Source: Pelagibius marinus (GTDB taxonomy: Bacteria; Pseudomonadota; Alphaproteobacteria; Kiloniellales; Kiloniellaceae). From it: a stretch of 64,000 nt of DNA. Each line of letters opens with the position of its first letter. Position 1 is the first letter of the stretch. A program made the position numbers and the translations under genes. The stretch covers positions 248,001 to 312,000 of the forward strand of contig NZ_JACSDK010000016.1 in the NCBI RefSeq assembly GCF_014925385.1, in the 5' to 3' direction. Positions 52,947 to 62,384 of this stretch are shown piece by piece. The notes below the pieces were generated by a model. That model searched no databases, was not told the origin of the DNA, and saw nothing but the letters and a program-made list of their open reading frames with translations.

Positions 52947-53101
52947 GTCGTGCACTCATGAACGATGATGTGCCTATGACCGCTTTCGGCAGAACATCGG
53001 ACATCTGCCTGCCGGCCTTGGATGTCCCTGGTGTGCCAGGAGAAGACATTGCGCTGCGTCAAGCTCAGCTCAGAATTGCCGCCGGCAACCCAGCGGGAAT
53101 T

Positions 53102-53896
53102 TCAGTCAGAAATTGCACCATGCCGCATCGCTACGACAAGATCCTGGGCGCTCTGGTCCTTCAGTTGCACCCCGGTCAGACCGCGCTTCAGGGCTGCCTC
53201 AATGAGCCACGCCAGCTTGGACGCGGCCACAGAATAGCCGAGACCGCCCGGCCGGATGTTGGAGACGCAGTTGCGCTCCGCGTCGTTGCGGCCTATTCGC
53301 GGCTCGAAGGTGAGGTAGGCACCGAGACTGTCCGGCGACGACAGCCCCGGCCGCTCGCCGATGAGCACCAGCACAAGCCGCGCCTCCAGGGCCCCGCCGA
53401 TCTCGTCGCCCAGGGCCACACGCCCGCCGCCGGCAACGGCGACCGGCGCCAGGGACAGACCCATCTGTCGCAGCTGCGGCAGCAGGGCTTCGAGCAACGG
53501 CACGACATTGGTCTCGATGGCGGTCGACGACAGTCCGTCGGCGATCACGATCGAGAGGTCGGCGCCCGTCTGGCCAAGATTGCGGACCGCCCGGGCGCTC
53601 GCCTCGTCCAGCCGCCGGCCGAGGTCGGGACGACGCAGGTAGACGTCGCGGCGCGTCGCGGGCGTGGCGACGCAGACCGCGGCCAGGCCGAGGCCGGCCA
53701 GCTTTGCCGCCAGCGCCTCGCCATCGAAGGGCGTGTGCACCGCATCGCGCGCCTGGGCATGGGCCATGGCTATTTTCAATACCTCGGCGGTCAGCAGGCC
53801 CGAGCCGCTGCGGCCCAGCGCGATGCGCGCCGGCGTCAGCCGGCTCAGGTACTTCCAATCCTTCTGCAGAGCGGGGGTTTCCTTGCGCCGGGTCAT
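53102..53896 (-). CDS. eutC: Ethanolamine ammonia-lyase small subunit
   Basis: Small subunit of the adenosylcobalamin-dependent lyase that converts ethanolamine to acetaldehyde and ammonia. The 264-residue protein shows the family pattern: LTPARIALGRSGSGLLTAEV, VIADGLSSTAIETN, and the closing CVSNIRPGGLGY, which contributes to the cobalamin site. Its ATG overlaps the eutB stop by four bases. No microcompartment genes or eutA reactivase are in view, so this is the minimal eutBC form. Confidence 0.95.
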   Translation of the reverse strand: MTRRKETPALQKDWKYLSRLTPARIALGRSGSGLLTAEVLKIAMAHAQARDAVHTPFDGEALAAKLAGLGLAAVCVATPATRRDVYLRRPDLGRRLDEASARAVRNLGQTGADLSIVIADGLSSTAIETNVVPLLEALLPQLRQMGLSLAPVAVAGGGRVALGDEIGGALEARLVLVLIGERPGLSSPDSLGAYLTFEPRIGRNDAERNCVSNIRPGGLGYSVAASKLAWLIEAALKRGLTGVQLKDQSAQDLVVAMRHGAISD

Positions 53897-55275
53897 TCAG
53901 CCAGCTCCATCGGCAGCAGCGGCAGCAAGGCGCTGTGCGGCCGAAGCTGCCCATCATGCCCGGTGATGCCCATGCGCTGGAGCCAGGCCTCGAACTCGGG
54001 CGCCCGTTTCACGCCCAGCACCTCGCGGATGTAGAGCTGGTCATGGAATGACGTGGACTGGTAGTTCAGCATCACGTCGTCCGCCCCCGGCACGCCGATG
54101 ATGAAGGTGACCCCGGCAGCGGCCAGCAGGGTGAGCAGCGTGTCCATGTCGTCCTGGTCCGCCTCGGCGTGGTTGGTGTAGCAGATGTCGCAGCCGATCG
54201 GCAGGCCGAGCAGCTTGCCGCAGAAGTGATCTTCCAGTCCGGCGCGGATGATCTGTTTGCCGTCGTAGAGGTACTCCGGCCCGATGAAGCCGACCACCGT
54301 GTTGACCAGCAACGGATCGAAGGCACGGGCGAGCGCATAGGCGCGCGCCTCGATGGTCTGCTGGTCGACGCCATGATGGGCGGAGGCCGAGAGCGCCGAT
54401 CCCTGCCCGGTCTCGAAGTACATGACATTGTCGCCGAGTGTGCCCCGCTTCAGCGAGAGAGCCGCTTCCCGGCCCTCGGCCAGTACCGCCAGGTCTATGC
54501 CGAAAGAGCGGTTGGCCGCCTCGGTGCCGGCGATCGACTGGAACACCAGGTCAATCGGCAGACCCTTCTCGATGAGCTCGATGGAGGTGGTCACATGGGT
54601 CAGGACGCAGGACTGCGTCGGAATGTCGAAGCGGCCGATGATGTCGTCGAAAAGCAGCGCCAGTTCTGCCATGGCGGCGGTCGAGTCGGAGGCCGGGTTG
54701 ATGCCGATGACCGCGTCCCCGCAGCCGTACATCAGGCCGTCGACCACCGAGGCAGCCACCCCACGCGCATCGTCGGTGGGGTGGTTGGGCTGCAGGCGCA
54801 CCGCCATGGTGCCGGGCAGGCCGATGGTGTTGCGGAAGCGGGTCACCACCACACACTTCCTGGCGACCAGGATGAGGTCCTGGTTGCGCATCAGCTTGGA
54901 CACCGCGGCCGCCATCTCCGGCGTGATGCCCGCGGCCAGCGCCGACAACATCTCCGTCGAGGTCTCCTCGCCGAGCAGAAAGTCGCGGAACTCCCCGACC
55001 GTCATGTGGGAAACCGGCGCGAAGGCTTTCGCATCGTGGCTGTCGAGGATGAGCCGGGTGACCTCGTCGGTCTCGTAGGGCACAAGCGCTTCCGACAGGA
55101 AGGCCTTCAGCGGCACGTCCGCCAGGCACATCTTCGCGGCGACGTTCTCCTCGGCCGAGCCGGCGGCGATGCCGGCCAGCATGTCGCCGGAGCGCGGCGG
55201 CGTGGCCTTGGCCATCAGGTCCTTCAGATCCCGGAACACCCAGGTCTGGCGGCCGGAAGAGTTGCGGTAAGCCAT
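53893..55275 (-). CDS. eutB: Ethanolamine ammonia-lyase large subunit
   Basis: Catalytic large subunit. The 460-residue TIM-barrel protein has the conserved segments DDARGVAASVVDGLMYGCGD, GINPASDSTAAMAEL, TEAANRSFGID, FETGQGSALSASAHHGVDQQ and GLPIGCDICYTNHAEADQDD, the last near the substrate pocket. Length is normal. GAGAGGA six bases before the ATG at 55,275 fixes the start; the longer upstream frame is not family-like. With eutC it supplies ammonia and acetaldehyde from ethanolamine, a membrane-lipid breakdown product. Confidence 0.96.
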   Translation of the reverse strand: MAYRNSSGRQTWVFRDLKDLMAKATPPRSGDMLAGIAAGSAEENVAAKMCLADVPLKAFLSEALVPYETDEVTRLILDSHDAKAFAPVSHMTVGEFRDFLLGEETSTEMLSALAAGITPEMAAAVSKLMRNQDLILVARKCVVVTRFRNTIGLPGTMAVRLQPNHPTDDARGVAASVVDGLMYGCGDAVIGINPASDSTAAMAELALLFDDIIGRFDIPTQSCVLTHVTTSIELIEKGLPIDLVFQSIAGTEAANRSFGIDLAVLAEGREAALSLKRGTLGDNVMYFETGQGSALSASAHHGVDQQTIEARAYALARAFDPLLVNTVVGFIGPEYLYDGKQIIRAGLEDHFCGKLLGLPIGCDICYTNHAEADQDDMDTLLTLLAAAGVTFIIGVPGADDVMLNYQSTSFHDQLYIREVLGVKRAPEFEAWLQRMGITGHDGQLRPHSALLPLLPMELAE

Positions 55276-55492
55276 CGGCGGTCCTCTCAATAACCGACTT
55301 TCTGTCCGGCCCAGCGCCGGCCAGTCCCACCAAGAGAATTTCCCCGATTGCAGGTCCGCCTCTGGAGGTGTCTCGGCCTCCGGTGCCACCCGTCCGTGCG
55401 CCTGCTTATGATTTCCGCGGCGAACCTCGCTGAGATCCGCAGGCTGTTGGCGATTACCTAAGCATCCGGCGGATTTCCTTGGCAAGCGCCTC

Positions 55493-56788
55493 CTAGGCGA
55501 AGCGCAGCGGCGAGCAGGCCGGCGGTGCCGGCGTGTTGCTTCGTCCATCCACGATCGCACTCACCAGGCGGGCGGTCACCGGCGCCAGCGTCAGGCCGAG
55601 ATGGCCATGACCGAAGGCGAGGATGATGTCGCGGCCGCCGCGCGACGAACCAATCACCGGCAGGGAATCCGGCATCGAAGGTCGGAAGCCGAGCCAGCTC
55701 CGCTGCGGCGCGCCGAGCCCGGGGAAGAACTCTTCGGCGCCTTGCCTCAGCAGATCGATACGGCGCGGATTGGGCGGCGCTTTCAGACCCCCCAGCTCGA
55801 CGGTCCCCACGACCCGCAGCCGCCCCCTCAGCGGCACGAAGTAGAAGCCGCGCCCGACCCGGCAGACGGGGCGCGATACCGGCGGCGTCTCCATGTCGTA
55901 CTCGATGTGGTAGCCGCGCTCGGTGTCCAGCGGCACACGGTCGCCGGCCTGCACGGCGAGATGCCGGGAATGCGCGCCGGCGGCAATGACCACGGTCTTG
56001 GCCACGACCTCGGTCTTGCCCCCTTCCGCTGTGTCCGCCGTCACATGGACGCCGCCGTTCCGGCGTTCCAGGGCGCTCGCCGCGGCGGCCAGGATCTCCA
56101 CCCCGGCGGCCGTCGCCGCAGCGGTCAACCGCTCCATGACGCGGGTCGGATCGGCGAGGCTGGCCGCCTGGGGAAAGAAGACGGCGCCTCCCTCCATTGC
56201 CGGCAGGCCGGGTTCGAGGGCCGCCACTTCCGACGGCGCCAACCGCTCCAGCGCAACACCGAGGTCATGCCGCAAGGCGGTGTCCCAGGCCGCCGCGCGC
56301 AGGGCCGAAGCCGTCTCGTAGAGATAGAGGCAGCCGTCCCGGCGCAGGAGGTCCGCGGCGCCGATGGCAGTCGTCAGTTCCTCCCAGAGCGGGACCGCAT
56401 CCGCCAGCAGCTCGGCAATCGCTGCCGCGTTGCGATGCATCCGGCCCGGCGGCGATTGCCAGGCGAAACGCAGCAGCCAAGGCGCCAAGGCCGGCAGGGC
56501 GGCGGTGCGGATCGACAGCGGGCTCGCGCGGTCGAACAGCAGGGCCGGCAGGCTGCGCAGCACCGCCGGCGTTCCCACCGGCAGTACGGCGTAGGTGGCG
56601 ATGGTGGCGGCGTTGCCGTAGGAGGCGCCCGCCCCCGGCACGTTCGGTTCGATGATCAGAACCTCTCGGCCGTCTGCCGCGAGACGCAGGGCGGCAGCCA
56701 GTCCGACCACGCCGCCGCCGATAACGGCGACCTCAGTCGAGCGCCGCCGGGGGACGGCGCCAGGGGATGCGGAATCAGACCTTTGCAT
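55493..56788 (-). CDS. FAD-dependent D-amino-acid dehydrogenase-like oxidoreductase (DadA family)
   Basis: Oxidises an amino acid or amine to the imine, passing electrons to the respiratory chain or oxygen. The 431-residue DAO-family protein has the FAD-binding VIGGGVVGLAAALRLAADGRE near residue 22, the second FAD segment VVIAAGAHSRHLA, and the C-terminal RPSMPDSLPVIGSS and AFGHGHLGLTLAP. Its ATG overlaps the end of the MocR gene by 14 bases, so translation is coupled to the regulator. A RidA gene lies in the divergent unit, fitting an imine-producing reaction. The exact substrate is unknown. Confidence 0.88.
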   Translation of the reverse strand: MQRSDSASPGAVPRRRSTEVAVIGGGVVGLAAALRLAADGREVLIIEPNVPGAGASYGNAATIATYAVLPVGTPAVLRSLPALLFDRASPLSIRTAALPALAPWLLRFAWQSPPGRMHRNAAAIAELLADAVPLWEELTTAIGAADLLRRDGCLYLYETASALRAAAWDTALRHDLGVALERLAPSEVAALEPGLPAMEGGAVFFPQAASLADPTRVMERLTAAATAAGVEILAAAASALERRNGGVHVTADTAEGGKTEVVAKTVVIAAGAHSRHLAVQAGDRVPLDTERGYHIEYDMETPPVSRPVCRVGRGFYFVPLRGRLRVVGTVELGGLKAPPNPRRIDLLRQGAEEFFPGLGAPQRSWLGFRPSMPDSLPVIGSSRGGRDIILAFGHGHLGLTLAPVTARLVSAIVDGRSNTPAPPACSPLRFA

Positions 56789-58157
56789 CGACGTGGAGGT
56801 GTCCGTCGACGAGGAGGCTGTGGAGGATTTCGAGGGCGCGGCGCAGTTCCTCGCGCGAGCGGGCGGCCCCGGCATTGATGCGCACCGCATGGGGCAACAG
56901 GTCGCGGCCTATGGCGAAGGCCTCGCCGGGCAGCACGCCGACACCGGCGCGCTGGGCGGCGCTGGCGAAGGCGTTGCCGTGCCAGGGCTCCGGCAGAGAC
57001 AGCCAGGCGTGGGTGGAGGTCGGACTGGCGGTCAACTCGTAGCCGGCCAGCACCTCGGCGATGATCGCCTGGCGCAGGCGCAGCTCCGCCTTCTGCTCGG
57101 CGATGACGCTGTCGACGGAGCCGTCCTCGATCATTCGCGTCGCCACCAGGTTGGTCAGCGCGCCGGTGCTCCAGCAGTTGATGCGCAGCATGGCGGCGAT
57201 GTCGTCCAGCAGCCGCGGCGGCGCGACCACCGCCCCCAGCCGCAGGCCGGGGGCAACGCACTTGGAGAAACCGCTGACGTGGATGGTGATGTCGGGATCG
57301 CTGGAAACGAAGGTCGGGGGCGGGTCGTCGGCCAGCGGCCGGTAGACGTCGTCCTCTATGATCGTCACGGCGTGACGCCGGGCGATCTCCGCAATGGCGC
57401 GGCGGCGCCCGGCATCCAGGGTGATGGCCGTGGGATTGTGCAGGTTGGGCACCAGGAAGACCGCGCGCGGCGCCTGGGTGGCGCAGACGGCTTCGAAGAC
57501 ATCCGGACGCATGCCGCCGGCGTCCATGGCGACGGCCTTCAGGGGCAATTCCAGCGAGCGGCAGAGCGCGCCGATCCCCTGATAGGTGACGGCGTCGGCA
57601 AGGACCGTCTCACCGGGTCGAGCGATGGCTCCCAGCACGCAGGCAAGGCCGTGCTGCGCGCCGTTAGTCACCATGACCCGCGCCGGCTCGGCCGCACCGA
57701 CCGCCGGGGCCAGCCACTGGGCCAGCGCCTCGCGGGCCCAGTCCGGCCCCTCCGGCGCGTGGAAATCCTGCAGGGCGGAGTAACGGGGATCGGCGGGCAG
57801 CTGCGGCAGCAGCTTGGCGAGCACGCCCAGGTAGGCGGGCGTGGCCGGGCGGTTCACCGAGAGATCGGTGAAGCCGGGCGCTTCGCTGGGCGACGACTTG
57901 AAGCTGGCCGTCGTCGCGGGGCGCGCGACAATCGAGCCGCGCCCGGGCCGGCTTTCCACCAGGCCACGCTGCTGCAACGTCGCGAAGGCCCGCGTCACCG
58001 TCGTGAGGTTGACGCCGGCCATCCGTGCGATGTCGCGCTGCGGCGGCAGACGGTCGCCGGGCACCAGCTCGCCGGAGGCGATTTTGCCGGCGATCACCTC
58101 GGCCAGCTGCTGGTAGATCGGCAGATCGCCCTGACTGATCTCGATGCGCTGGAACAT
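56775..58157 (-). CDS. MocR-family regulator of the oxidoreductase/TRAP cluster
   Basis: A 460-residue regulator: GntR winged helix at residues 10-75 (LPPQRDIARMAGVNLTTVTR) and a PLP-dependent aminotransferase-fold sensor domain after about residue 110. The PLP lysine is in VSGFSKCVAPGLRLG and the aspartate in IIEDDVYRPL. It is divergent from the TRAP transporter and coupled to the FAD oxidoreductase, so it most likely senses the amino-acid-like substrate and controls both units. The ATG at 58,157 is chosen because it begins directly with the HTH domain; the longer frame runs into the promoter region. Confidence 0.9.
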   Translation of the reverse strand: MFQRIEISQGDLPIYQQLAEVIAGKIASGELVPGDRLPPQRDIARMAGVNLTTVTRAFATLQQRGLVESRPGRGSIVARPATTASFKSSPSEAPGFTDLSVNRPATPAYLGVLAKLLPQLPADPRYSALQDFHAPEGPDWAREALAQWLAPAVGAAEPARVMVTNGAQHGLACVLGAIARPGETVLADAVTYQGIGALCRSLELPLKAVAMDAGGMRPDVFEAVCATQAPRAVFLVPNLHNPTAITLDAGRRRAIAEIARRHAVTIIEDDVYRPLADDPPPTFVSSDPDITIHVSGFSKCVAPGLRLGAVVAPPRLLDDIAAMLRINCWSTGALTNLVATRMIEDGSVDSVIAEQKAELRLRQAIIAEVLAGYELTASPTSTHAWLSLPEPWHGNAFASAAQRAGVGVLPGEAFAIGRDLLPHAVRINAGAARSREELRRALEILHSLLVDGHLHVDAKV

Positions 58158-58369
58158 GTCTGCGGCCGCCGCTCCTCGTTGTGCCCCGGCGCTTGTGCCA
58201 CAAGCGGTCCGGCAAGGCAACCCGATTGTCTGACCATTGATCCTGATCCAATGACCGCCGATCGCTCTAATCCGGATATTGCGCAATAATATTTCAAAAA
58301 GTCGACAGAATTTTTGTGTTGCCAGATCCGATAGTCGATTTGTATGGTCATATAAGTGATAATAATCAA

Positions 58370-58388
58370 ATTTGTCTGACATACAAAT
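58370..58388. promoter_or_regulatory. Candidate MocR operator
   Basis: ATTTGT-CTGACAT-ACAAAT, an inverted repeat with 6-bp arms and a 7-base spacer, 32 bases before the TRAP binding-protein start. A second ATTTGTAT occurs 33 bases upstream in direct orientation. The AT-rich divergent region is where the MocR regulator would be expected to bind. Confidence 0.45.
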
Positions 58389-58420
58389 GTCAGGCCCCGA
58401 ACAGGACGAGGAGAACAACG

Positions 58421-59455
58421 ATGAATGCATCCAAGACAACCGGCCGGCGCGCCCTGCGGCGGATTTCGGCGGCCCTGGTGTCGGCGACCCTGGCCTCGAC
58501 GCTGCTGCTGGCCGGCGCGGCCCAGGCCGAGACCCTGCGCCTTTCGACCCTGAAGCAGCCCGGCTCGGACGGCGCCAAGGCCGCCGAGAAGTTCGCCAAG
58601 CTGGTGGAAGAGCGCACCGACGGCCGCATCACGATCAAGGTCTATCCTGCCAGCCAGCTGGGCGACTGGACCGAGGTCTACGAGCAGGTCCAGCAGGGCG
58701 CCGTCGACATGGCCATGCAGCCGCTGGCCACCTCCGACGACAAGCGGCTCGCCATCACCTGGTTCCCCTACGCCTTCACCAACTACGACACGGCCAAGCA
58801 GTCGCTCTCTCCGGGCGGCGCGGTCTTCGGCATCGTCAGCGAAGCGATCTCCGAGAAGGGCCTGACGCCGCTCGGCGTCTACGGCGAGGGCATGGGCGGC
58901 GCCGGCTTCGCCAAGGCGGTCCAGGACCCCGCCAATGTGCAGCTGGATCGCAACCTGAAGGTCCGCGTGTGGCCGGGCGGCACCACGCACCGCGTGCTGC
59001 TGGAACGCTTCGGCTACAACACGGCGACACTGCCTTGGGCCGAACTCTACACCGGCATGCAGACCGGCGTGGTCGATGGCCAGATCGGCGGCACCGCGGG
59101 CATGGCCCTTGAGTCCTTCAAGGACATCACCAAGACCTGGGTGCAGTACAACGACCACTTCGAAGGTGACTGGTTCATCATCAACTCCGAGCGCTACGCC
59201 GGCCTCTCGGAAGCGGACCGGAAGGTCTTCCTGGACGCAGCGCAGCAGGTGAGCGCCGAGCGCTTCGAGCAGGTCAAGGCGGCCGACGCCAAGCATCTGG
59301 ATACCATGCGCGCGGCCGGCATCGAGGTCGTCACCTTCGACGACGCGACCCTGGAACAGCTCGCCGCCGTGGCACGGCAGGACGTCTGGCCGAAGATCGC
59401 CGACGAACTGGGTGAGGAAACGCTCGCCAAGCTCAAGTCCTCCCTGGGCATGTAG
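58421..59455 (+). CDS. TRAP transporter periplasmic binding protein (DctP family)
   Basis: Binds an organic acid or amino-acid-like solute in the periplasm. The 344-residue protein has a signal peptide ending AGAAQAET (residue 37). The DctP fold follows (VEERTDGRITIKVYPASQLG, VQQGAVDMAMQP), with the substrate-anchoring arginine in LKVRVWPGG and VVDGQIGGTAGM. GAGGAGA six bases before the ATG supports the start. It opens a DctP-Q-M-RidA operon. Confidence 0.93.
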   Translation: MNASKTTGRRALRRISAALVSATLASTLLLAGAAQAETLRLSTLKQPGSDGAKAAEKFAKLVEERTDGRITIKVYPASQLGDWTEVYEQVQQGAVDMAMQPLATSDDKRLAITWFPYAFTNYDTAKQSLSPGGAVFGIVSEAISEKGLTPLGVYGEGMGGAGFAKAVQDPANVQLDRNLKVRVWPGGTTHRVLLERFGYNTATLPWAELYTGMQTGVVDGQIGGTAGMALESFKDITKTWVQYNDHFEGDWFIINSERYAGLSEADRKVFLDAAQQVSAERFEQVKAADAKHLDTMRAAGIEVVTFDDATLEQLAAVARQDVWPKIADELGEETLAKLKSSLGM

Positions 59456-59539
59456 TGGGCGACGACTCCGGGCCGGCCTCCAGAACCTTCCCGGGGGCCG
59501 GCCCGGCTTCTTCCCCTCCGCCCTTTCGGGAGACCTCCA

Positions 59540-60133
59540 ATGCCCCAAGACGAGCCCCATGCGGGCGTGGCCGAAAGCGTCGCGGCCTCCGGCAGCTATC
59601 ATCCCGACGGCGTGAACACGCCGTTCTTCCTGAGCGGCCCGGCGCTGAAACTGTGGAACGCCAAGCTGCGCTTGCAGCGCTTCCTGCTCCTCCTCTGCGG
59701 CGCTTCGCTGACGCTGCTGGTCACCGTTCAGGTCTTCACCCGCTACGTCCTCGGGATCTCGCTCTTCGGCATCGAGGAACTGGTCAGCTTCGTGGCCGTC
59801 TACCTCTACTTCATCGGCGCCTCCCATGGCGCCTGGGAGCGCGGACATATCTCAGCGAGCCTGGTCGAGCTGGTTCTGCCGCCGGGCAAGGCCCATGAGG
59901 CGGTCGCCGCCTTCAGCAGCCTCGTCACCCTGGTGCTTTCGGGCTGGATGGCGGTCTGGGCGTGGCAGTACCTGGCCTTCACCCTGAAGCGCGGCAGCAT
60001 GTCGCTCGAAACGGGGATTCCCATGGCCTGGATCCACGGCATCATGCCGCTCTGCCTGTCCCTCATGACCCTCTACTTCGCCGCCGAGGTGCTGCAGCAC
60101 TGGCACCGCCTGCGGACCGGGAGCGACAGATGA
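59540..60133 (+). CDS. TRAP transporter small membrane subunit (DctQ family)
   Basis: A 197-residue membrane protein with four hydrophobic helices after a hydrophilic N-terminal 45 residues that is longer than usual. The signature ISLFGIEELVSFVAVYLYFI near residue 75 is typical of DctQ. It links the binding protein to the large subunit. The stop overlaps the DctM start by four bases (ATGA). Confidence 0.9.
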   Translation: MPQDEPHAGVAESVAASGSYHPDGVNTPFFLSGPALKLWNAKLRLQRFLLLLCGASLTLLVTVQVFTRYVLGISLFGIEELVSFVAVYLYFIGASHGAWERGHISASLVELVLPPGKAHEAVAAFSSLVTLVLSGWMAVWAWQYLAFTLKRGSMSLETGIPMAWIHGIMPLCLSLMTLYFAAEVLQHWHRLRTGSDR

Positions 60134-61437
60134 ACGTCCTGGTCGTCATCGATGCTGCCGTCCTGACCCTACTGCTGATCATCGGTGTTCCCGTCCCGAT
60201 CTGCTTCGCCGGGGCCGTGCTGGTGCTCATGCTGTTCGGAGACTTCGGCAGCGCTACCTTCCTGATCGGCGCAGGCTACGGCAAGCTGTCCTCCATCGTG
60301 CTGGCGGCCATCCCACTGTTCATCCTCGCCGGCGGGATCATGAGTCACGGAGGCATTGCCGCGCGGCTGGTCGACCTGGCCGACAGTTTCTTCGGCCGGG
60401 CGCGCGGCGGCCTCGGCATCGTGGTGATCATCGCAACGGCCATCTTCGGCGCCATTTCCGGCATGGCCTCCTCGGCGGTGGCCGCGATCGGCACCATCAT
60501 GATCCCGCGCATGGAAGAGCGCGGTTACGACCGCGCCTACGCCACCGCGCTGGTCTCGGCCTCCGCGGTTCTGGCCCTGATGATCCCGCCCAGCGCCTCG
60601 ATGATTCTTTATGGCTGGGTGACGGGCACTTCCATCCTGGCCTGCTTCCTGGCGCCGGTGATACCCGGCCTCCTGCTCTGCTGCTTCCTCGCCTTCTGGA
60701 ACTTCGTGCTCACCCGCCGCATGCCCCTGGTCATGCCGGAAAAGACGACGGCGCGCCACTTCGGCCGCGAGGTGATGCAGCGGACCCGGCGCGCCGGCTT
60801 CGGCCTGGCCATGCCGCTCATCATCCTCGGTTTCATCTACGGCGGCGTTACCACGCCGACGGAGGCCGCTGCCGTCGCCGTGGTCTACGCCATCCCGGTC
60901 AGCATCTACCTCTACCGCGACATCAACTGGCGGGAGACCGGTGAAGTTTTGTGGCGCGCCGGACAGACCACCGGCGTGCTGATGGTCCTGATCTTCTTCG
61001 CCGCCATGCTGGGGCGCGTCTGGACGCTGGAGAACGTGCCGCAGCAGATCCTCGACAGCTTCCTGACGGTCAGCGAGGACCCGGCCGTTCTGCTGCTGCT
61101 GGCCAACCTCTTCCTGATGATCGTCGGCATGTTCATGGAGGACGTCAGCGGCATCCTGCTGGCCGCGCCGCTGCTGATGCCGGTCATGTCCCTAGCCGGG
61201 GTCGACCCGGTCCACTTCTCGGCCATCGTGGCGACAAATCTGGGTATGGGGCTGATCACGCCGCCGACGGCGCCGATCCTCTATTTCGCGGCCCTGATAG
61301 GCAAGGTGCCGCTGGCGCGGATGCTCACGCCGACGCTGGTCTTCGTCTTTCTGGCCTACCTCCCGGTCGTCCTGCTCACGACCTTCATCCCTGCCCTGTC
61401 GATGACCCTGCCGAGGCTGATTCTCGGCCTGCCGTAA
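60130..61437 (+). CDS. TRAP transporter large membrane subunit (DctM family)
   Basis: The 435-residue sodium-coupled transport channel of the TRAP system, with about 12 hydrophobic segments. Typical stretches are IPLFILAGGIMSHGGIAARL, SGMASSAVAAIG, PPSASMILYG and GLITPPTAPILYFA. It is translationally coupled to the DctQ gene. With the neighbouring FAD oxidoreductase and RidA, import of an amino-acid-like compound is likely. Confidence 0.94.
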   Translation: MNVLVVIDAAVLTLLLIIGVPVPICFAGAVLVLMLFGDFGSATFLIGAGYGKLSSIVLAAIPLFILAGGIMSHGGIAARLVDLADSFFGRARGGLGIVVIIATAIFGAISGMASSAVAAIGTIMIPRMEERGYDRAYATALVSASAVLALMIPPSASMILYGWVTGTSILACFLAPVIPGLLLCCFLAFWNFVLTRRMPLVMPEKTTARHFGREVMQRTRRAGFGLAMPLIILGFIYGGVTTPTEAAAVAVVYAIPVSIYLYRDINWRETGEVLWRAGQTTGVLMVLIFFAAMLGRVWTLENVPQQILDSFLTVSEDPAVLLLLANLFLMIVGMFMEDVSGILLAAPLLMPVMSLAGVDPVHFSAIVATNLGMGLITPPTAPILYFAALIGKVPLARMLTPTLVFVFLAYLPVVLLTTFIPALSMTLPRLILGLP

Positions 61438-61469
61438 CCTGCCGGACCGTAACGATTTCAGGAGCAACC

Positions 61470-61859
61470 ATGTCCATCCAGCGCTTTCCTCACGACTCAA
61501 CTGCGGCCGGCGGCGGGCCGCCCTATTCCAAGGCCGTGCGCGCTGGTGATCTTTACTTCCTGGCCGGCCAGGTCGGCGTCGATGCGCTGGGGCGGCTCGC
61601 CGAAGGCGGCATCGCCGCCGAGGCCCGCCAGACGATCGAGAACATCGACGCGGTGCTCGCCTCCCTGGGCCTCGGCCTGGAGGACGTGGTGAAGGCCACC
61701 GTCTGGCTGACCGATCCCGCCGATTTTGATACCTTCAACGCCGTCTATCGCACCTACTTCGGGGCAGAGCTGCCCGCGCGCGCCTGTGTGCGCGCTGAGC
61801 TGATGGGTCCCTACCGCGTCGAAATCGAAGTTATCGCAGCAGCCCGCCAGGAGAAGTGA
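61470..61859 (+). CDS. RidA-family enamine/imine deaminase
   Basis: Hydrolyses reactive 2-imino acids to 2-keto acids and ammonia. The 129-residue protein has the family start PYSKAVRAGDLYFLAGQVG, the middle IENIDAVLASLGLGLEDVVK, and the catalytic arginine region in ARACVRAELM with the closing VEIEVIA. AGGAG six bases before the ATG supports the start, 32 bases after the DctM stop. It is expected to clear the imine made by the FAD oxidoreductase across the promoter region. Confidence 0.93.
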   Translation: MSIQRFPHDSTAAGGGPPYSKAVRAGDLYFLAGQVGVDALGRLAEGGIAAEARQTIENIDAVLASLGLGLEDVVKATVWLTDPADFDTFNAVYRTYFGAELPARACVRAELMGPYRVEIEVIAAARQEK

Positions 61860-62384
61860 GCCGGCGCGCCGACCAAGGCTGCTACGATAACTGGTGGCGA
61901 CCTGTGCAACGTCTCTTCTGGGTCAGAACCCGAATTCGAGCTGGAAGCGGAAGACGTCAGGTACTGGTTACTAAGCTGAATAAGCCAGCAGTCGTCGCCG
62001 TTGGATGTGCTCGCCGCATGTTGGATTCGGCGGCAGGGTTTAAACCCGCGCAGTCTGCGCGCAGGCTGTTCGCCCATGTCCGGCCTCAATGCCAAAAACC
62101 TTCTCCCGGAATGCTTTATTCGCGCCCTTAGCCTTCAAGTTTATGAGCCTGACGGTCGCGTCCCCTTCCATCAAGCGGTCCGGCTGACAGTCTTGCCACC
62201 CTCTCCTCCGCCAAGTCACCGCATGCCAGCATTGCTGGCGAGCTTGGCGAGGTGCTTGTGGCAGGCGGCTTCGACCAGCTTGTGGAGGCGCCGCGTGCGC
62301 CCGCCACCATATCGCTGCACGTACACAAGATTTGTTGGACGAAAGACCGGCAGGCGGCGACCAGGCCGCTCCCGAAGGGTGCAT
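61860..62384. other. Spacer with no assignable gene
   Basis: About 525 bases of lower GC than the neighbours. A short minus-strand stretch near 62,220-62,300 (RRLHKLVEAACHKHLAKLAS) looks protein-like but has no start, length or family. No RNA or repeat was recognised. Confidence 0.35.
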
